From Trichostrongylus colubriformis (lineage: Eukaryota > Nematoda > Chromadorea > Rhabditida > Trichostrongylidae): DNA of 64,000 bases. Each line of letters opens with the position of its first letter. Within the stretch, counting starts at the first letter, position 1. The stretch covers positions 16,528,068 to 16,592,067 of the forward strand of contig OZ022259.1 of NCBI GenBank assembly GCA_963978905.1, given 5' to 3'. Under the pieces are notes generated by a model. The model was not told the DNA's origin. It saw only the letters and a list, made by a program, of their open reading frames with translations, and ran no database searches. This document shows, piece after piece, positions 12,209 through 27,200 of the stretch. Position numbers and translations under genes: made by a program.

Positions 12209-15200
12209 CTACCGTAATCCATACCGCAAGCCATAACTGCTCCCTTCCGCTGTCTTCAAGCGCTCAAACGTGGTACTTACTATTCGGGAGGGATACTTTT
12301 CCACGTTAAAAAATGCCCAGGAATTCGGAAATTCGGACCAGAGACGAAGGCCAAGAATAGGTGGAAGGGCATTATAACCAGCGACTTCACTCAATTCGAG
12401 ATCATCGTCTTGATCAAAAAGGGATGGCGATGTTTGGCAAAAGCAGTGGACCGTGGGCTTCTCTCGGCACGCAAAGCGTTTACCCAGAATGAGCACCTGT
12501 TTTCTTTAATGGTCCCTCTACTCCAATGGTGTGTGTATCTCCTTTAAACGTAACACCAAAGGAAAAAGAATAAATTTTTTGAGATCAATCAATCCTTTAT
12601 TGGGATGCGCCGCGCATTCTAGTTCCACTCAGAATCGTGGTGACAGGTGAATACGATTAGGCCTACACGTAGAATTGCGGGGGACCGTAGAAGATGCAAG
12701 GCCTGGTTAGCCCGAGCAGGCGTCCATGCAGGACATCGTCTCTGCACCATTGGAATTGGAAATGCGCGCCACCAGTCACTGCACCATCACCGCCCACAAA
12801 CTTAGCATTATCTCTAGGTATCAAAACCTATACAAAACAACCTGTGAATGTATAAGGTTGAAGGTGGGAACGTGATCGGTATGCCCTTGATGAATTGGCG
12901 GTTTTTATACGCACTCCGACCATAGCTTGTCCAAGTTTCCGTGCAGAAATCAAGGTGTGGGCATTGTAATATAAATAGGTATACAAGAAATGACATGATT
13001 GCATGTTAAGGATGTCAGAATAGTGTACCGTACGTATTTTCGCGATAGAGTGACATTTAGGTGGTGGGGGGTTCGGATTTGGTCAGTTAGATTTAAAGAT
13101 AGGAGGCGTTATGTTGAGTATTGAGCGCTAGGGATCAAAGAGGACAGTGGGTGATGTAATTCGTCGGTGAAAGCCTAGTACTGAGATCCCACTTGCGATA
13201 GAAAAATTCAAGAGTTGACGGTCAGCCAACGTTCTCCGCTGATTTCCTTGAGATGGAAGGTTGCTGCCTCAGTCGCGCCATGTAACAGCCATATTTGTAC
13301 CGGTTACTGTGAACGATCAGTTGCGCGTCTAGCGCCAATCATCTATAGATCTAACAATGACAAAGCGATCATTCCAAAGAAATACAGCTTTTTCGGATGA
13401 CGAAGCGACAAAAGAAAAGGCGCCCATAGAAGGCATGTTTGTCTGTGAAGACCGGTAGAAGACAGAATGGCTACCTGCCTGCCCAGATATCCATTGAATG
13501 GATCTTTTCGCAAGCCATTTGGTTTGAACGGCGCTCAGTTCTTTCAGTGTGGATCTCATTGCCGAAGTCTCCGATAGCCATTCAGAATATATAGTCACAG
13601 AAACTGGATATGATCAGATAAAAAGCCTAGAAATAGTTGGCAATGGCTAAAGATAGGAAGAGCTAGTTCCGACTAAATCAAGGGTATTCCAGAGGGAATA
13701 ATGGCGGTATCTAGTCTCGTACCTGGGTTGTGGACAGACTCATGAAGAAATCTATTTGAATCTAGGGAAATTAGGAAAAGCCTTGTTATGAAGATGAATC
13801 ACCCGCACAAAAGGCAATGCAAGACCGGATGGGAAATAACTCTCCCAACGTTCTCGACAGTCACCACCATCACTGGATCCAAAATCCGCGCTCCCATATG
13901 TGACTCAACTGAGTCACATCTGAGAGCGTAAGCTTACAACAGAATTGCATAAGGACATGGAGGGACATCAGAAGAAGACGAAAAGAAAGCACTTGGAGGA
14001 AATCATGGAATAAATTGGAGCCACTGAATTCTGAATTTCCACTTAAGCGTAGAAAATGAGCACAGAACTGTACAAAACGATACATATGTAAACCCGACAA
14101 TTAGGGTCATGTTCTACCTACTCGTTTCGGTGTGTTTTTTCCAGTATGCCACCGGGGACTGAGTTCCCGCCGTTTTCGTTCGATAACAAAACTGAAATTT
14201 AAAAAATTGAAGGATAATCTTTCGGCGTAACCAATTTTTTGAGTGGGGTGCGTTGCGCATTCTAGTTCCATTCCCAATCGCGTTGCAGATAAATGCGTTT
14301 TGGCCTATTCTATAACCTGCTGGGCCAGGCGATGTAGAACTCGGTGTTTTTATCCTTCTAGATGAGTCTGGTACCAATTTACCGATCCAGGAGGGATAAA
14401 GTGCTTGGTTAGCCTATGCGGGTGTCGATGCAGGGTTTCATCCTGATGCGAGATTGATGCATGAGAGTGAGAATGCGCGCCACCTGCCATTATACCACCT
14501 CCGCCCGAAGAAACTATTCTCTAAGGGAACTTAATACTCACAATAACAGTGCAAAAGATGCAAGCAGCTGAGTTAACTCTGGAAAGCCGCCGACTTCCTC
14601 TCATCTCTCGGCTTCCATGTGATGCCATTTTACCTAACTTCATTTATCATGTGATCGAAGAATTTTTGGGCCTGCTTTTGAAATGTCCGACATCAACGAC
14701 GGAACACTTCCTTATTTGGAAAGCAGAGAGCGAACCAGGTGATACTTTGTTTGAGCGACGCTCGAGGAGTACGACGGGTTCTCGTGAACTTCCCAATGAA
14801 CAAGTGAAGAGTAGCCTTAACGACGTTTGCAAAGAGGGGTCGCCTTATATCCTGACGGAGGACTCAGTATTGTTTATGGCTGACCTCACCCCAAGTGAAA
14901 TTAAATTTTAATAGAAATCTTTTGTTGTCGTAATCTTATGGAGCATTTCATAGTACTCTCGACTCTCCCATGCCGTCAAGCAGTTCATAGGTTTTTTGTG
15001 GAAGTCCTGCTTCACCAATGACGCTGAGCTCTCGAGCTGCTCTCCCATCTACACCGTCCCCACATTACACGGTGCAGTTCCTCGAGCAATTGGGGTAGCG
15101 CTGTCGGCGAAAGGCCAGGTGTCGGCAGGGGTGTTTTAGGTCCCCAAAACCTACGTTTCAGATGATCATAGCGAGTACGGAATTCTGCTGAGCAAAAAGT

Positions 15201-18200
15201 CGCTGGCGCGCTCTTGCAAATTAGTAAAAGCCCTTTCGAAAGGTTTGTTTCTGTTAGTTTCACAGAAAAATATTCGGTGCAAAAAAGAAGAACTAAAAAG
15301 GCGGACACCCAATCCTCAACCTAGCATACCCGTATACTGTACTGATCAACATCGATGACACTACTTGTCCAGGGGAGTACAGACGTCTGGGATACCGTCT
15401 GGCTTTTTTTTCAGGCATTTCGGGTAGCGAAAATAAATTGCAAACTGCTTCATGTCACTCATGGAGTACACAGTTCACTTAGATATAATGAAGTGTGCCT
15501 ATGAAATAAAATCCTACAAACAACAACAACAACAACAAATAAAAACAGTGTGGTTATATGTATTCAGCAATCTGGTGGTTAGCATCGAGCGTCATGGAAT
15601 GGATCAACAGCGCGAAAATTCAATAAGCAGTAATGTGAAAACGGTAGCAAAGGATGCTACTTGAAGGACAGTCGTATGGGTTGTTGTACATAGGAATAAG
15701 CTCAGAACAAAACACTTGTGTGCTTTTGCTCTGAAGAAAAGTTAACCGCGCACTCACGACTTTTTTTTTGTTACCACCAGAAGAACGTGGACGGTTGATT
15801 AACGGCTGGCGAGAAAGTGTGTGCAATTCGACGACATCGCCGTCTATCGAGCCGATACACAAACAACAACTTCGACCAGGGAAATCTCAAATTCAAATTT
15901 GAGGGAGAAGCCGGTCGCGCGATATTCCTCACAGTGGCGTTTACTGATTTGATGACGAACACTGTTGCTGGCCGAGCTTTAATTTGAAGGAAACATTTTG
16001 CTACAAATGATAAGTAGTTCGGAGCCCACCAAGTCATAGAAAACTGGATCTCAAAAAAGGTCGTCAAAAGTTAACACGAATATTTAGGTCATAGCAACCA
16101 TTGCTAGCGGGTGTTATGAATAATACAAAAATGATCCTAAACTGAACCTAAATCAGTCCAGAGCAGTCATGACATCCCTTATGCACTTTTCTGATCATTC
16201 TTATTTCCGTGAAAGTGAACACAGACGACGATCCGGGAATTTTACAGAAAAGGGAATAAAATTAGCAATTATATGGAAAAGTACACAAAGTTCGAGAGAA
16301 AGGATAAAATCGTCCTCTTGACAAACTGCAGTGTTTGTTCAGTTTCTACTAATGTTCTGGCGCGTATAATGCACGCATAAATATATAAATAAATAAATAT
16401 GTTAATGCATGAGTTGAGACAACATCTTCAAGAAGTCGCCCTCTTCATGCTCTCAGGCGCGCTTTAGACGGTAGAGCCTTGGAATTAAAGGAGTTCAACA
16501 CGAGAGCGTTTGCGCGAAACGAAATTGTGGAGGGAAGGGGAAGAGGAAGGGAATACGAGCCGATTTACAAAGTGATCAGAGTCACAGAGGTGATCCAGGT
16601 CGCAAACGTACAAGATGGTGAAAAACTCACTGGGCGGAGGCGTATAATGGCGCTGACCTCATGGGTCATTCATGAAGAATACACGGGAAAACATCTATTC
16701 GACCTAAACGATCCGCGCCCGCAAATTCTTCAATTCCGAACCAAATCGCGGCGGATATCACCTCTCTCTGCCTTGTTCACATCGAATTCACGAGAAAATG
16801 GAACCGAATTCGGTTACGTCATAAGGCTTACCTGCACTCTTCAGCTTCGCTTCCAAATTATGGTTGTCCGGTTCCTGAAATAGGTCAACCAAATGTAATT
16901 GGAATGAAGTCGTGAATCCTGATTACGTGATGAAATAGAATTCACAAGAACAGGTTTCATTCCTAAAACCTCTACCACTGCAGACTATCAGTCATGCGTG
17001 CTATGAAACACAAAGGGAAATTAACTGTTCAATGCAAACCCAGAGACAGCAGATGTCTCACGTCACCTTAGCCGTGCGCGGTGAGGCGATCGAACGGTTC
17101 TCTTGACACACATGCCTAATGCAGTTTTTCTGCAACCATAGCGCACATATCCTTTAGACACTGTTCACAGTCCGCGATTCAGGCGATCAGCCGATTAACT
17201 GTTAAAGAAAAGTGCGCATTGATTATTCGACTGTTCGCGCGAGTGGGTGTGTGCACTTATGACGAAGTCGCGTGGCCGCTCGCGGCGAACGGCTCGGCGG
17301 GTGCGAGTAGCAGTGGGAGGGCATGGCAGCCTTCAAGCGAGGCAGTGTGGCAGTGGCGAAGGAGGCATGGTGGCATGGGTGCAGGAGGCAGTATGGCATG
17401 GGTGGAAGTGCAGAGCTGACGCAGTCACGCTCTGCCGGTCTCCTAGGGCAATCGATTCGGCAAGTCTGCTGATGGCGCGGCGAGTGCGACGCCGCCAAGT
17501 GAATTCCCTGTTATAAGTGCACACACACGTTCGAATCGCATCATCGCTCTTATCGCCCGATCGCCGCCTGAAACTCATATGCGATCACGTGATCGCATAC
17601 TCTAAACACTACCTTACGCGTTCATTTGTGATTCGAGAAACAAAATAAAAAACGAGCGAGGTTAGCTCGCCAGGATTATGTTGTGCAAAACCTCTGAAAT
17701 AACGAGCAAGTGATGATATTTTACCCATTCAGAAGGAAGAGTGGCCAAAATCAAGAAAGACTATTTTAAGACTAGCGCATTTGTAATCGCGGAATCCCTT
17801 GTTTCGGCAGGGACTCTTTTTCAAAAGAACAGAAAATCTACAGCAAAAACTCACATCTGGACACGCGGCCAACATTTCACAGCTGCCAGCTCGTGCAGCT
17901 TTCGATAGTGACGGTACGTTCAACTGTTGCGACATTGCAGCATAGCAATGATTGGCCTCCTTGGAATCCAACGATTTTAATGATTTCCTTTGTAGTTCTG
18001 GTGAGAGTGCAAGTGCTGAGCTGTTACTGTTATCACTACTGATCAGTGATGCCATACTCGGTTGACGGACACGTTGCTTTGGAATCGATGGAGCGATGAT
18101 TTCTGGAAACGATCACAAAAGTTCATCAGAGCATTTTCTCATAAATTACGCAGATTAATTGCATTAAGACACCTGTGTTACTTGAAATATCTTGTAATTA

Positions 18201-21200
18201 ATCTTCACAGCTCGCCCCCATTAACTGCAGGCGCTACTGGAACACAAAACAACTGCGTTTCCGGATGCTAATTGCTTCACACAGTCAGTAGACTTTAATG
18301 ACCTTATTTGAGAAGATCTCCAAAGCTCTTTGCGCTTTAAGAAGTATTTGAAAGTACTGGCGGACGTAGAAATAAAGAACCAATGAAACCCTCAAAATAC
18401 AGAAGACGAGGCCTTCCTTCCCTCCAGATTCCACGACATTCATGCTAGGAAAAGTGATTGGAAAAGTTGTAGCCTGAAGGCCTCGAAGGGTGATTTTGGC
18501 CAACGGTAAACAGTTGCAGTTCGTTGAAACTGCCGCAGATGCACACACACCCGAACATCTGGGTTTATCACCACGCTAGGTTATTTTGAGTTATCCGAAA
18601 CTGTAGACGCGCCCCACCTCCGCCACGCAGCACAGCTCTAATTTTCATTTTTGAGTTATATCTTATACCGCAATCGCCACTCTCAATTTATCTTTTACTC
18701 CCATTAGACCAAGTCATTATCCCATGCTTTCAAGATGATAACTAATACCATATCTGGGCAGTTTGGAGGGATGAATAGGAGCGATAGCTTAAAATCTCGC
18801 AGAATTCATTGCATCATCGTTTTCGATGAATAAGTGTCCGGATACATGGACGAATCAGAAGGGAAGGTTGATGCGTAGCACATTTCAGATGATTTACAAT
18901 GACGACCGAACATTTCTCCGATCAGTCTGATGTTAGTGGTCCATCATAAATCGTGAGGGAATGATGTCGTGACTAACGACTTACAAAAAATTGCGAACAT
19001 GAACTTAGAGAAATCGTCCATGGAAGAATGAGTTTTTTTGTTACCCATATGTTCACGTTGTATTTGCCTAATAAGGTCCGCACGCAAAGTTTCAAGTGAA
19101 AAAGTGGGAGTTCGGCTAGGATACAGCTCCCCAAATTCTTGACCGATTGGGCGGGGCCTCTGAATAAATGCCCCGTCCCGTGGTCTGCCGCGATTAGTAA
19201 CGGAAATTGGAACTGTTTACGTAACTTTCCGTTCCTTCAATCCGTCTCCGATCGCGGTGACGACAGCGCAGGCACTTACTCGGAGACCTCGCCCACCCGG
19301 CCGAGATTTTGTGGTGATGTATCTTGGCCGGATTTTCACGTTTTCGCGCAAAACTTCGTATGCGACCCTTGTCAGGCGAATACAACACAAATATATGGTG
19401 AACAGAAAAACTCTTTTCTCCGTGGACGATCCCTTTAAGCAAGTCGGCATCTGACGAAGGAGCAAACAATGGTGGATTTCCGTTGGGACTTTGAATAAGT
19501 CCAGCTTCAATAAATCCCAACATCATATTCTAGAGATGTGGACGAAAAACGATCGAAAGCGTTACCTTGAGTCTTTTTTCTCCGTTCCTTCGGCATATTA
19601 TCGTAGATACTTTCTGTCATAGCCAAACTTCCACCACGTCGTAGATCTTCAACGAGAAAAAAATAAGTTCGAGCTGTTAGTTTTTAGGCTGCTTTTGCAA
19701 TGAGGGGATTCACTTTATAAAAAATTGCACATCTAAGCATCGTAAAGATTTTCAAGGGATCAATCTGCACCCTCAGGCGTAAATTTTTACCTAAACCTTG
19801 GTGGGCGAAGAAGGGTTCCCTTTCTCCTTCTAGGCTATAGAAATAATGTCCATAATGAGATCCCCCTCATTGCGGTAGCACTTATTTTAAAAGAAAAGTC
19901 TTGCTAAAAAATTTTCTTTTAAGCCTAACAGCCTGCTTTCGTTACCACTCCTACTAAGTGGCGAAAAAAGTGCGTGGTAAGGTATTCCATCAGAAAGATA
20001 ATAGAGATAGGTACTTAAACAAACAATGAATGTGTACATATGTACTAAGGTGCACTATTAAGCTAAGAAAGCTTACTCCCACTCAATGACTCATTTGATC
20101 ATTGTAACCAATTGAGTATAAGATAAGAACCAAAGAAAAAGCGCTTACCAGAGGGCAATGAATCCGCTGATGGGGTTTTCGATGTGATTGAGGCGTGTGA
20201 AAGCTTTAACGAGTTCGAATCATTCGACTGAAAAACTGTGGTTGTTTATCAGATCAAGTGTAATAGGTGGTTGTGATTAATTTGTGGGTTATGGGTCATA
20301 GCATAAGGATTGAGACTTGCAATTAGAAAACAGTTGGATTTTGCTCAAGTAGACGCATTTCTCTTCGTACTTTCAATCGTTCCAATTTTTATTTGTTCTT
20401 TGACATTTTTTATAACGTTAAACTGTCCGCGTCAAAAAACCATTCCAAAGCCGCTCGTATTCGCGAGTCATATGACTACTTTACGGGACTTTGGTGATGA
20501 CTCAGTTTCATTTTGCCCGAAAAGGCTGAACTGTTATATCATCGGACTGAAAAACGACATTTTCTTGTTGCAGTACTGGTCACATCAAGAATCACGACTG
20601 GATGATGAACTCTCGGGTTATAGGTTATGTTATAGGAGTGTAGGTATGCACACGGAATTTTGTTGGATTTGAATCTCATACCCTTTTTTCAGTGTGGTTC
20701 ATTAGGAATTAGCATCGCTGCGTTTGGCTTGTAATGGGTGCGAGCCAGGGGCGCTGTATGTAATGAAGTCCTATGGCGATTATGGTACACTACGCTGGGC
20801 TTAACCCGTTCAAGACCCAACTATTTTCCCATAGGCCCTCTAAAGGGGGCGGTACGCGACAGTGAGAAAGGCGGGCCATGTTAAAACAGCTTTCGACTGT
20901 AGAAAAAGACGACTATCACAAAACCAGAGGGCTTATTTCCACTGGATATTTCGCCTCATACAGTCTTTCTGGAGCCGTAGCCCTCACTTGGGTGGCCCAA
21001 CACTGTCTTGGAATCGTTCCCAGATACTTCTGACACCGTGACCACTAGCGAAAATGGAATTCCAAATCGAAATTATTTTTGAGATACTGTGCTTTAAACC
21101 TTCTCGTGAAAAAAGCATGAAGAGATTATCGTGAAAAGGGAAAAGTATCGATGAAAAAGCAGAGCATCCATGAGCGGATACTGTCCATGCAGACTCGCTG

Positions 21201-24200
21201 CTTCCCAGGCGTCACCAGTAATGAATTGCCGCGGCTGCTGCTTACAGAAGCAATTTGCGATGAGTCGTTCGTTCATCTAATTCCTATAACGGCTAGCCAT
21301 CTGATGATGATTCACATGCGCCAGTTCGGCCGTTCCGAAAACCAACGATGCGCTTGCTTTGCAAGTGCATTGATAAGCCGAGATAATTAAATGAATTCAT
21401 AATGATCATTCCGAACGGAATGATTTGATTAGCAAATATCATCATCAAAACATTGGCCTTTAGTTGACTGCCGATCAGAAACATAAGTCTTTGCAAAGAA
21501 TCAAACTTTTGCAAATGGAATGGGAAGTCTAATGAAATGCTGGTGAATTCCATTTTCAGCTTCTCTCAAAATATTATATGAGCAGATACAGACCAGTGGC
21601 CAACTTGATAATAAATGATTTTCAGCAGTAGGGCAGCGTCAGTGCAAGTGCGTATCGTAAGGCACTAATCGCGGCGAAGCGACGATCGCGACAAGCGATG
21701 TCCGCTCCGCCGCGATTGGCCTTATAATACGGTACATGATGAGAAAATGCTCACCTTTTCTCTCGGCAGATTTCTTCGTGATGGTGGTGGTGGTTTTGGC
21801 GGTTGATGTTCACCATATTCAAGTAGCATTGCTATACTCTCCTCCATTTCAGCGAACATTCTGGAACAAGAACTCAACTCATCTATTAGATCAGTTGGAC
21901 AAGCTTCGATGAATTTCTGTGATTCATCAGTAAAGGCTACTTTAAAGGACCACGGAAAATGAGTTTCTTACCAATAGATTTATGTAGTATTTGCCTAATA
22001 AGGACAGCATGAAAGTTCCGCGCGAAAAGTAAGAATTCGATTAGATACAGCTACTCGAATTCTCGGCCGAGCGGGCCAGGCCTCCGAGTAAATGCCCCGT
22101 CCCGTCGTCCGATGCGGTTGGGAACGGAGAGTCGAACAGTTCACGTGACTTTTTGTTCCTACAATCGTCTCTGACCGCGGCGGACGACGGGGTAGGTACT
22201 CGCTCGGAGGCTCCGCCCACCCGACCGAGACTTTGCGGTGCTGTATCTTAGCTGTTCACATTTTTTGAGACTTTGCATGCGGTCCACTGGGCAAATGCTA
22301 CATAAATATATGCGTAACAGAAAAACTTATTTTTCCGTGGACTATTCCTTTAATCAAAAGTGAATGACTTGGACCAGATAGAGTGCCTTGCCCACATGTG
22401 GAACCTCGATCGCAATACCCTCACAGGTCATAAAAGGAGAAAAGCACAGATTGATGGCATAGCTGCGCAGCGCTATGTGCTGAATGAAAAGTGTTGGAAA
22501 GGGGCCAAGCGGACAGCGTTGAATGATGGGTCACTTTATGTGGACTCCTCCCTCTTAATAAGGATGCAAGAGAATAACGGTAAAGTGATCCTCTGAGTGA
22601 GCTGTTTCATGCGCTAAGTCACCTACAACCTATGGGTTCCTTGCAGTGAATGAAAGTTTTGGCCTAATCAATACTTAGTTGGGATGCGCCACGCATTCTG
22701 GTTTCATTCAAAAACGTGGTTGCAGGTGATTGCGCATACAAGTCAGTGCTTTTATACTCCGTAACGAGTATGGTACCAATTCACCTATGCTGGAGGGATG
22801 GGAGGATCGCTTTTACTGGGCGGGCACTTCCACTCCCATGATGCAGGGATTTGATTTTCACACCATTGGGGTGAAAATGCGCGCCACCTGCAACTACACC
22901 ACCTTCGCCCGTCAGTTACCCTTTGTATAAAGTTGGAATTGTGAATCTACCTCTAGCTTTAAAGCCTCTTCTGTTTAGAACCGCGGGATGATTAAATCTC
23001 GGATCTCCAAAGCAAATGATGAAAGAATGCACTAAGATGGTGCACTTCAGGCAGGGAAGGGGACAAATTATTTCGAAAGGTAGGGGACAGAAAAGAGAGT
23101 CATTCAATCAGAATATCAATTCGTAAGAAAATGACCATGGGTAAAGACAATGATTCTGTGAGAAAAGTGCTCAAAGTGCCTTCAGCCCTGATACAGGTGT
23201 GCGACAGGACACTCGTATTGGGTCGAGCGCCACGCGAGACGTGACACCGCGAGTGACAATGGCCTTGGTGGCTGTGTCTTGAATTGGCAGCGCACAAAGG
23301 AGCGTGCTGGATTTCTTGCGTGACCCGAGGCTGACTCGAATGTTCTGTCGCAAACCTCTCAAATGCTCTTGCCAGTGTCGCTTTGGGTCCTACGACCTGA
23401 CTCGCACCCATTGCGTTTAACATCGCCACGCAAATTTTCTTCCCCAAGTAGAATTCTCTTTGTTCCCTAGTAGGATTGGGAGGAAATCTCTGGTTTCGTA
23501 TACGCTTACAGGAACTTACTTGTGCTTTTCCCGTTCAAGAGCCGCAGTTGTGGCTTCCAGACTAGCTTTTTCGGCATTTTCCACGTTTTGAGTCATCTCA
23601 GCAACTTCTCTGTCCGCGTCATCCGTTTCAGAAGATGATTCTGCCTGCTTTGAGATCGTTGACAATTGCGGTAAGCGTTCCGAACTGCAAATACAGGCAA
23701 ATACACCCCAGCGAAAATATTCGATAATACTGTAGTGTAAAAGAGCCAGTCATGATCGAAACTATCAATGAGCCTCATATTTGGTTCTTTATAAGTGGTC
23801 AAGCCAGTGATCAATTAGAACACAGGTGATCAAGTCTAGCACTCGGGCCATTGGATGTAAGACGGTTGTTGGAGTGATTAAGGGTTAAAGGAATCGTCCA
23901 CGGACGTCCAAGAGTCCGTGATCAGGGAGGCGGGGCCACTGATTGGGTGCCCCCCCCCCCTCGTTCGCCGCGGTAGGAGACGCATAGTTGGAACAGACAA
24001 CTACGTAAACGGTCCCTTTCTACTTCTCCGACCGTGGCGGACGACGGGGGGCACCCAGTCGGGAGCTCCGCCCCCTCGGCCACAGACTCATGAACGATTC
24101 CTTAGTTAAGCCCCAAGTTCGTCAACCACATGTGATTAAAAGATGTAGAGGAGGAGGGGGGGGGGGACACTTGCTGGCACTGAATAGTAACATGCTCCCA

Positions 24201-27200
24201 CAAGAATACTGAACAGCAAAGCCACCGTAAGACTTCGCGATTTTGTGGTGTTGCAGCGATACAAAATCTCAAAATAGCAGTATCGTGCGCAAAAGGGCAA
24301 CGCCGCAAAATTTCAGAGACGCAAAATCGCAAGATCGCAGAATCACAAAATGGCAAAATCGCGAAGCCAGTCGGCGGCCCAAGATCAACTCTACTGATTA
24401 TACATAAATTCATAGCAGTACATTATTGACACGTCAGTCACGTGAAGGTATTTTCCTGCTCGACAAAACATCGCCCCCCCCCTTCTCTTAACAATACCCC
24501 AAAAACCAACTTCTAAGCATCAGGAAATAGAAATATTACTAGCATAAGGATACGGTAATGGATACGGTAGCTCTTACAGTACTGTAAGGCGAGACACGTA
24601 CGGTAACAGTGAGAGTAACGTCACGCACAGTAGGAAAGATGTCTACGTAGCTGACACAGGTTTTTTTCACTGGACGTTACGAAGTCAGACGGGGGAAGAA
24701 TCGGATACTCTGGGCTAGATAGCCGTGAGTCCAGGAAATGTAATCTGATATACGACGGCAGAAAACAAATGGAATGAAGCTTCGGATGTGTATCAGTGTG
24801 TGTATCGTCAATACATTACCCCCCCCCCCCCCGTAGAGCAGGAGGCTTAGTATCATGTCTTAAGGATGGACCGATTAGCCGTGTCGGACCCATTTTGCAA
24901 GGCGATTTCTTTGAAGTGTTTACTACTATTCATGCAATTCATGCAACCATAAACGCTCGGTGTTGATCAATCTTTTATGGATGCGCCATGAATTCCACTT
25001 TCATTCGAAAAACGTGGTGGTAGACGAATGGCATCTTATCCATTCCATGGCTTGCAGGGACCAGCCTACATACGTGCAAACCATGGAATGGATAAAATTC
25101 CACAAGAATTACATTATAATGCACTGGGTCTATACTAATAAGATGGTGGGGCGGGGGGAGCGGTAGGGGGGGGGGGAGAGGGGCATCTGGTTGAACATGT
25201 CTTCACAGATTTGACGTGTCAGTGACATTGCGTAGATGTTATGCATGTAGGATTTTGTGAAGGTGAGTCCGTGCCTCATTTTTCAGTATTTTGCCCCCCC
25301 CCCCCCTCTCTCGCCACCTCATTGATATAGCACCACTGTCTATGTTTACAGTTTTCCTGATGTTCTATTGGTTTTCAAACATTCTGCCTTTATCAGAAAA
25401 AGTTATTCGGGAGTGTTTTGCCTCCCAGATCGAGCTCTAAGTTTCTAAATGATGAATAACCCATCTGAGATGAAAGAGATGACGAAAAATGGACAAAATC
25501 ATATTTTGAACTCAAGGATATGGATATACTCAGATCTGGGAAGAAATGACCTCAAAGAAACTCATAGGTGGATGAAATATCCACTGAAATTCCACATTCA
25601 CATAATTTCGAGTTTGCTCATTAATTTTTCAAAAAAAAAAACTTGAGAATATTTGAAAAACACCTTCTAATTACAACAAGGGTGAGGAAGGGGACGTTCC
25701 ACAAAAAGACGATTTAGGAGGGTTCTTATGCGACGGCTTGGGAACAGTGAGTAAAATACCTTCGTTGGTCACCCTCTTCTTAAGATTTCTGTAGGACCAC
25801 GTTGGTCACCCTCTTCTTAAGATTTCTGTAGGACCATTTTTCTACCTACATGATCTGCGTCCCATGGAACCCAAAGTTGAACACAATCCATACCTTTGCC
25901 TTGGAAATGCGTCACAGGACATCATAGACCGGCACTAACCATATCACGCTGTTTTTGAATTTCAAGTTCAGTTTCTGCGAGAATTATGCACCTATAGCAC
26001 TTATACTATTTATGAGCCAAAAAATTTAGCCAGTTTCCTGGAATTGGAAATGTTTCTTGTTCAGTAGGTAGATAGGTATTCGGTCTTATGCCTGCTTCAA
26101 TTCCACCTATAGCTTTGTGTTTCTCATGACGCGTCACAGCATGCATAAATAAATAAATAAATCGTAAACGGTTTTGCTCAATGTCGATTGAACGTATAGT
26201 TTTCGACAAAACAAGGACAAACAATGGAGGCTACATTGTGGAAAGGAGCGAGGAGAATCCATCAGGAGGAGATGAGTCCAGTAGAAAGCCCTCATCGAAG
26301 CCCTGAAGGGCTAGTGGCAACTGTTGAGAGTGTGAAGAAGTCTATTCAGGCATATTAAGATATATTAAACCACTTTTCCTTATGATAAACGGTCGAGCAA
26401 TCCAGCCAATGGATACCTACATAAAAACCGAACCGCCCCTTCATTAAGCTGTGACAATGATGCTATCATTCATTATTGTTAATCGTTACACATTCCAAAG
26501 ATCAAAAGGCAATAGGCCTCCGACTATCAAGAATAAGGATTATAATAAAGTCCCATATGAAAGGCCAAAGGATGGAAAATGAATAGACAGCCGTAAAGGG
26601 AAGTGGTCGAAGCTCGAACTGTGGACATGAAACTTTCAAATATAGAGGCTCGGGCTCTGTTGATTCGATTTTGATTTTAAGGTAGGTTTGTCTCGGCTCA
26701 AGTCATTGAGGTGTTTTTAATGACTGAAAAGCAATTGGTCCACAAAAATTAAGTTGGAGTAAAGGGTAAATGATAATATTTTTAGCGTTAATCAATCGCT
26801 TATGCGGGATGCGTTGGGCATTCTAGATCCATTCAGAATTTTGGTGGCAGGTGAATGCCATTTGGCACTAACAATCACTCGCGGGAGTGAGCCGATATGC
26901 AATTCAGCGTTTTTTTTATCATCCCATACAAGTCTGGTACATATTCACCCCTTTACGGAGAGATGGATGGCTTCGTTGACCCCGGCGGGCACTAATGCCG
27001 GATCTGATCCCAACACCATGGAAGTGGGATTGCGGCACCTGTCACTACGTTACCCCTATCAGATTTTGAGACTTTTCAATTTTTGATAACTGCTGTTTAT
27101 CGCCGCAACTCGCGATGCGAAAGTTACATACTACAGGGATGCTGAGTTATGGGCAAAAGCTTCCGTGTCGGACGGGACCCGAACCCGCACTTCATCCTTT

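Noticed and set aside
14549..14911. 120-codon plus-strand ORF
   Set aside because: Protein-like but without a good acceptor, donor or AATAAA; opposite to gene 1 inside its intron. Kept out for lack of support.
16479..16883. 134-codon plus-strand ORF
   Set aside because: It overlaps the minus-strand gene 1 exon at 16832-16874, which has far better splice sites; no acceptor or donor frames the plus ORF.
17223..17578. Several overlapping ORFs of 66-91 codons
   Set aside because: They lie in the GC-rich repeat C; low stop-codon density there explains them.
20310..20672. 120-codon plus-strand ORF with a hydrophobic stretch
   Set aside because: The start is not an ATG, no acceptor with a pyrimidine tract precedes it, and it lies in a gene 1 intron.
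25260..25290. GTGAGT...TTTTTCAG pair on the plus strand
   Set aside because: The enclosed segment is only 24 nt, too short for an intron.
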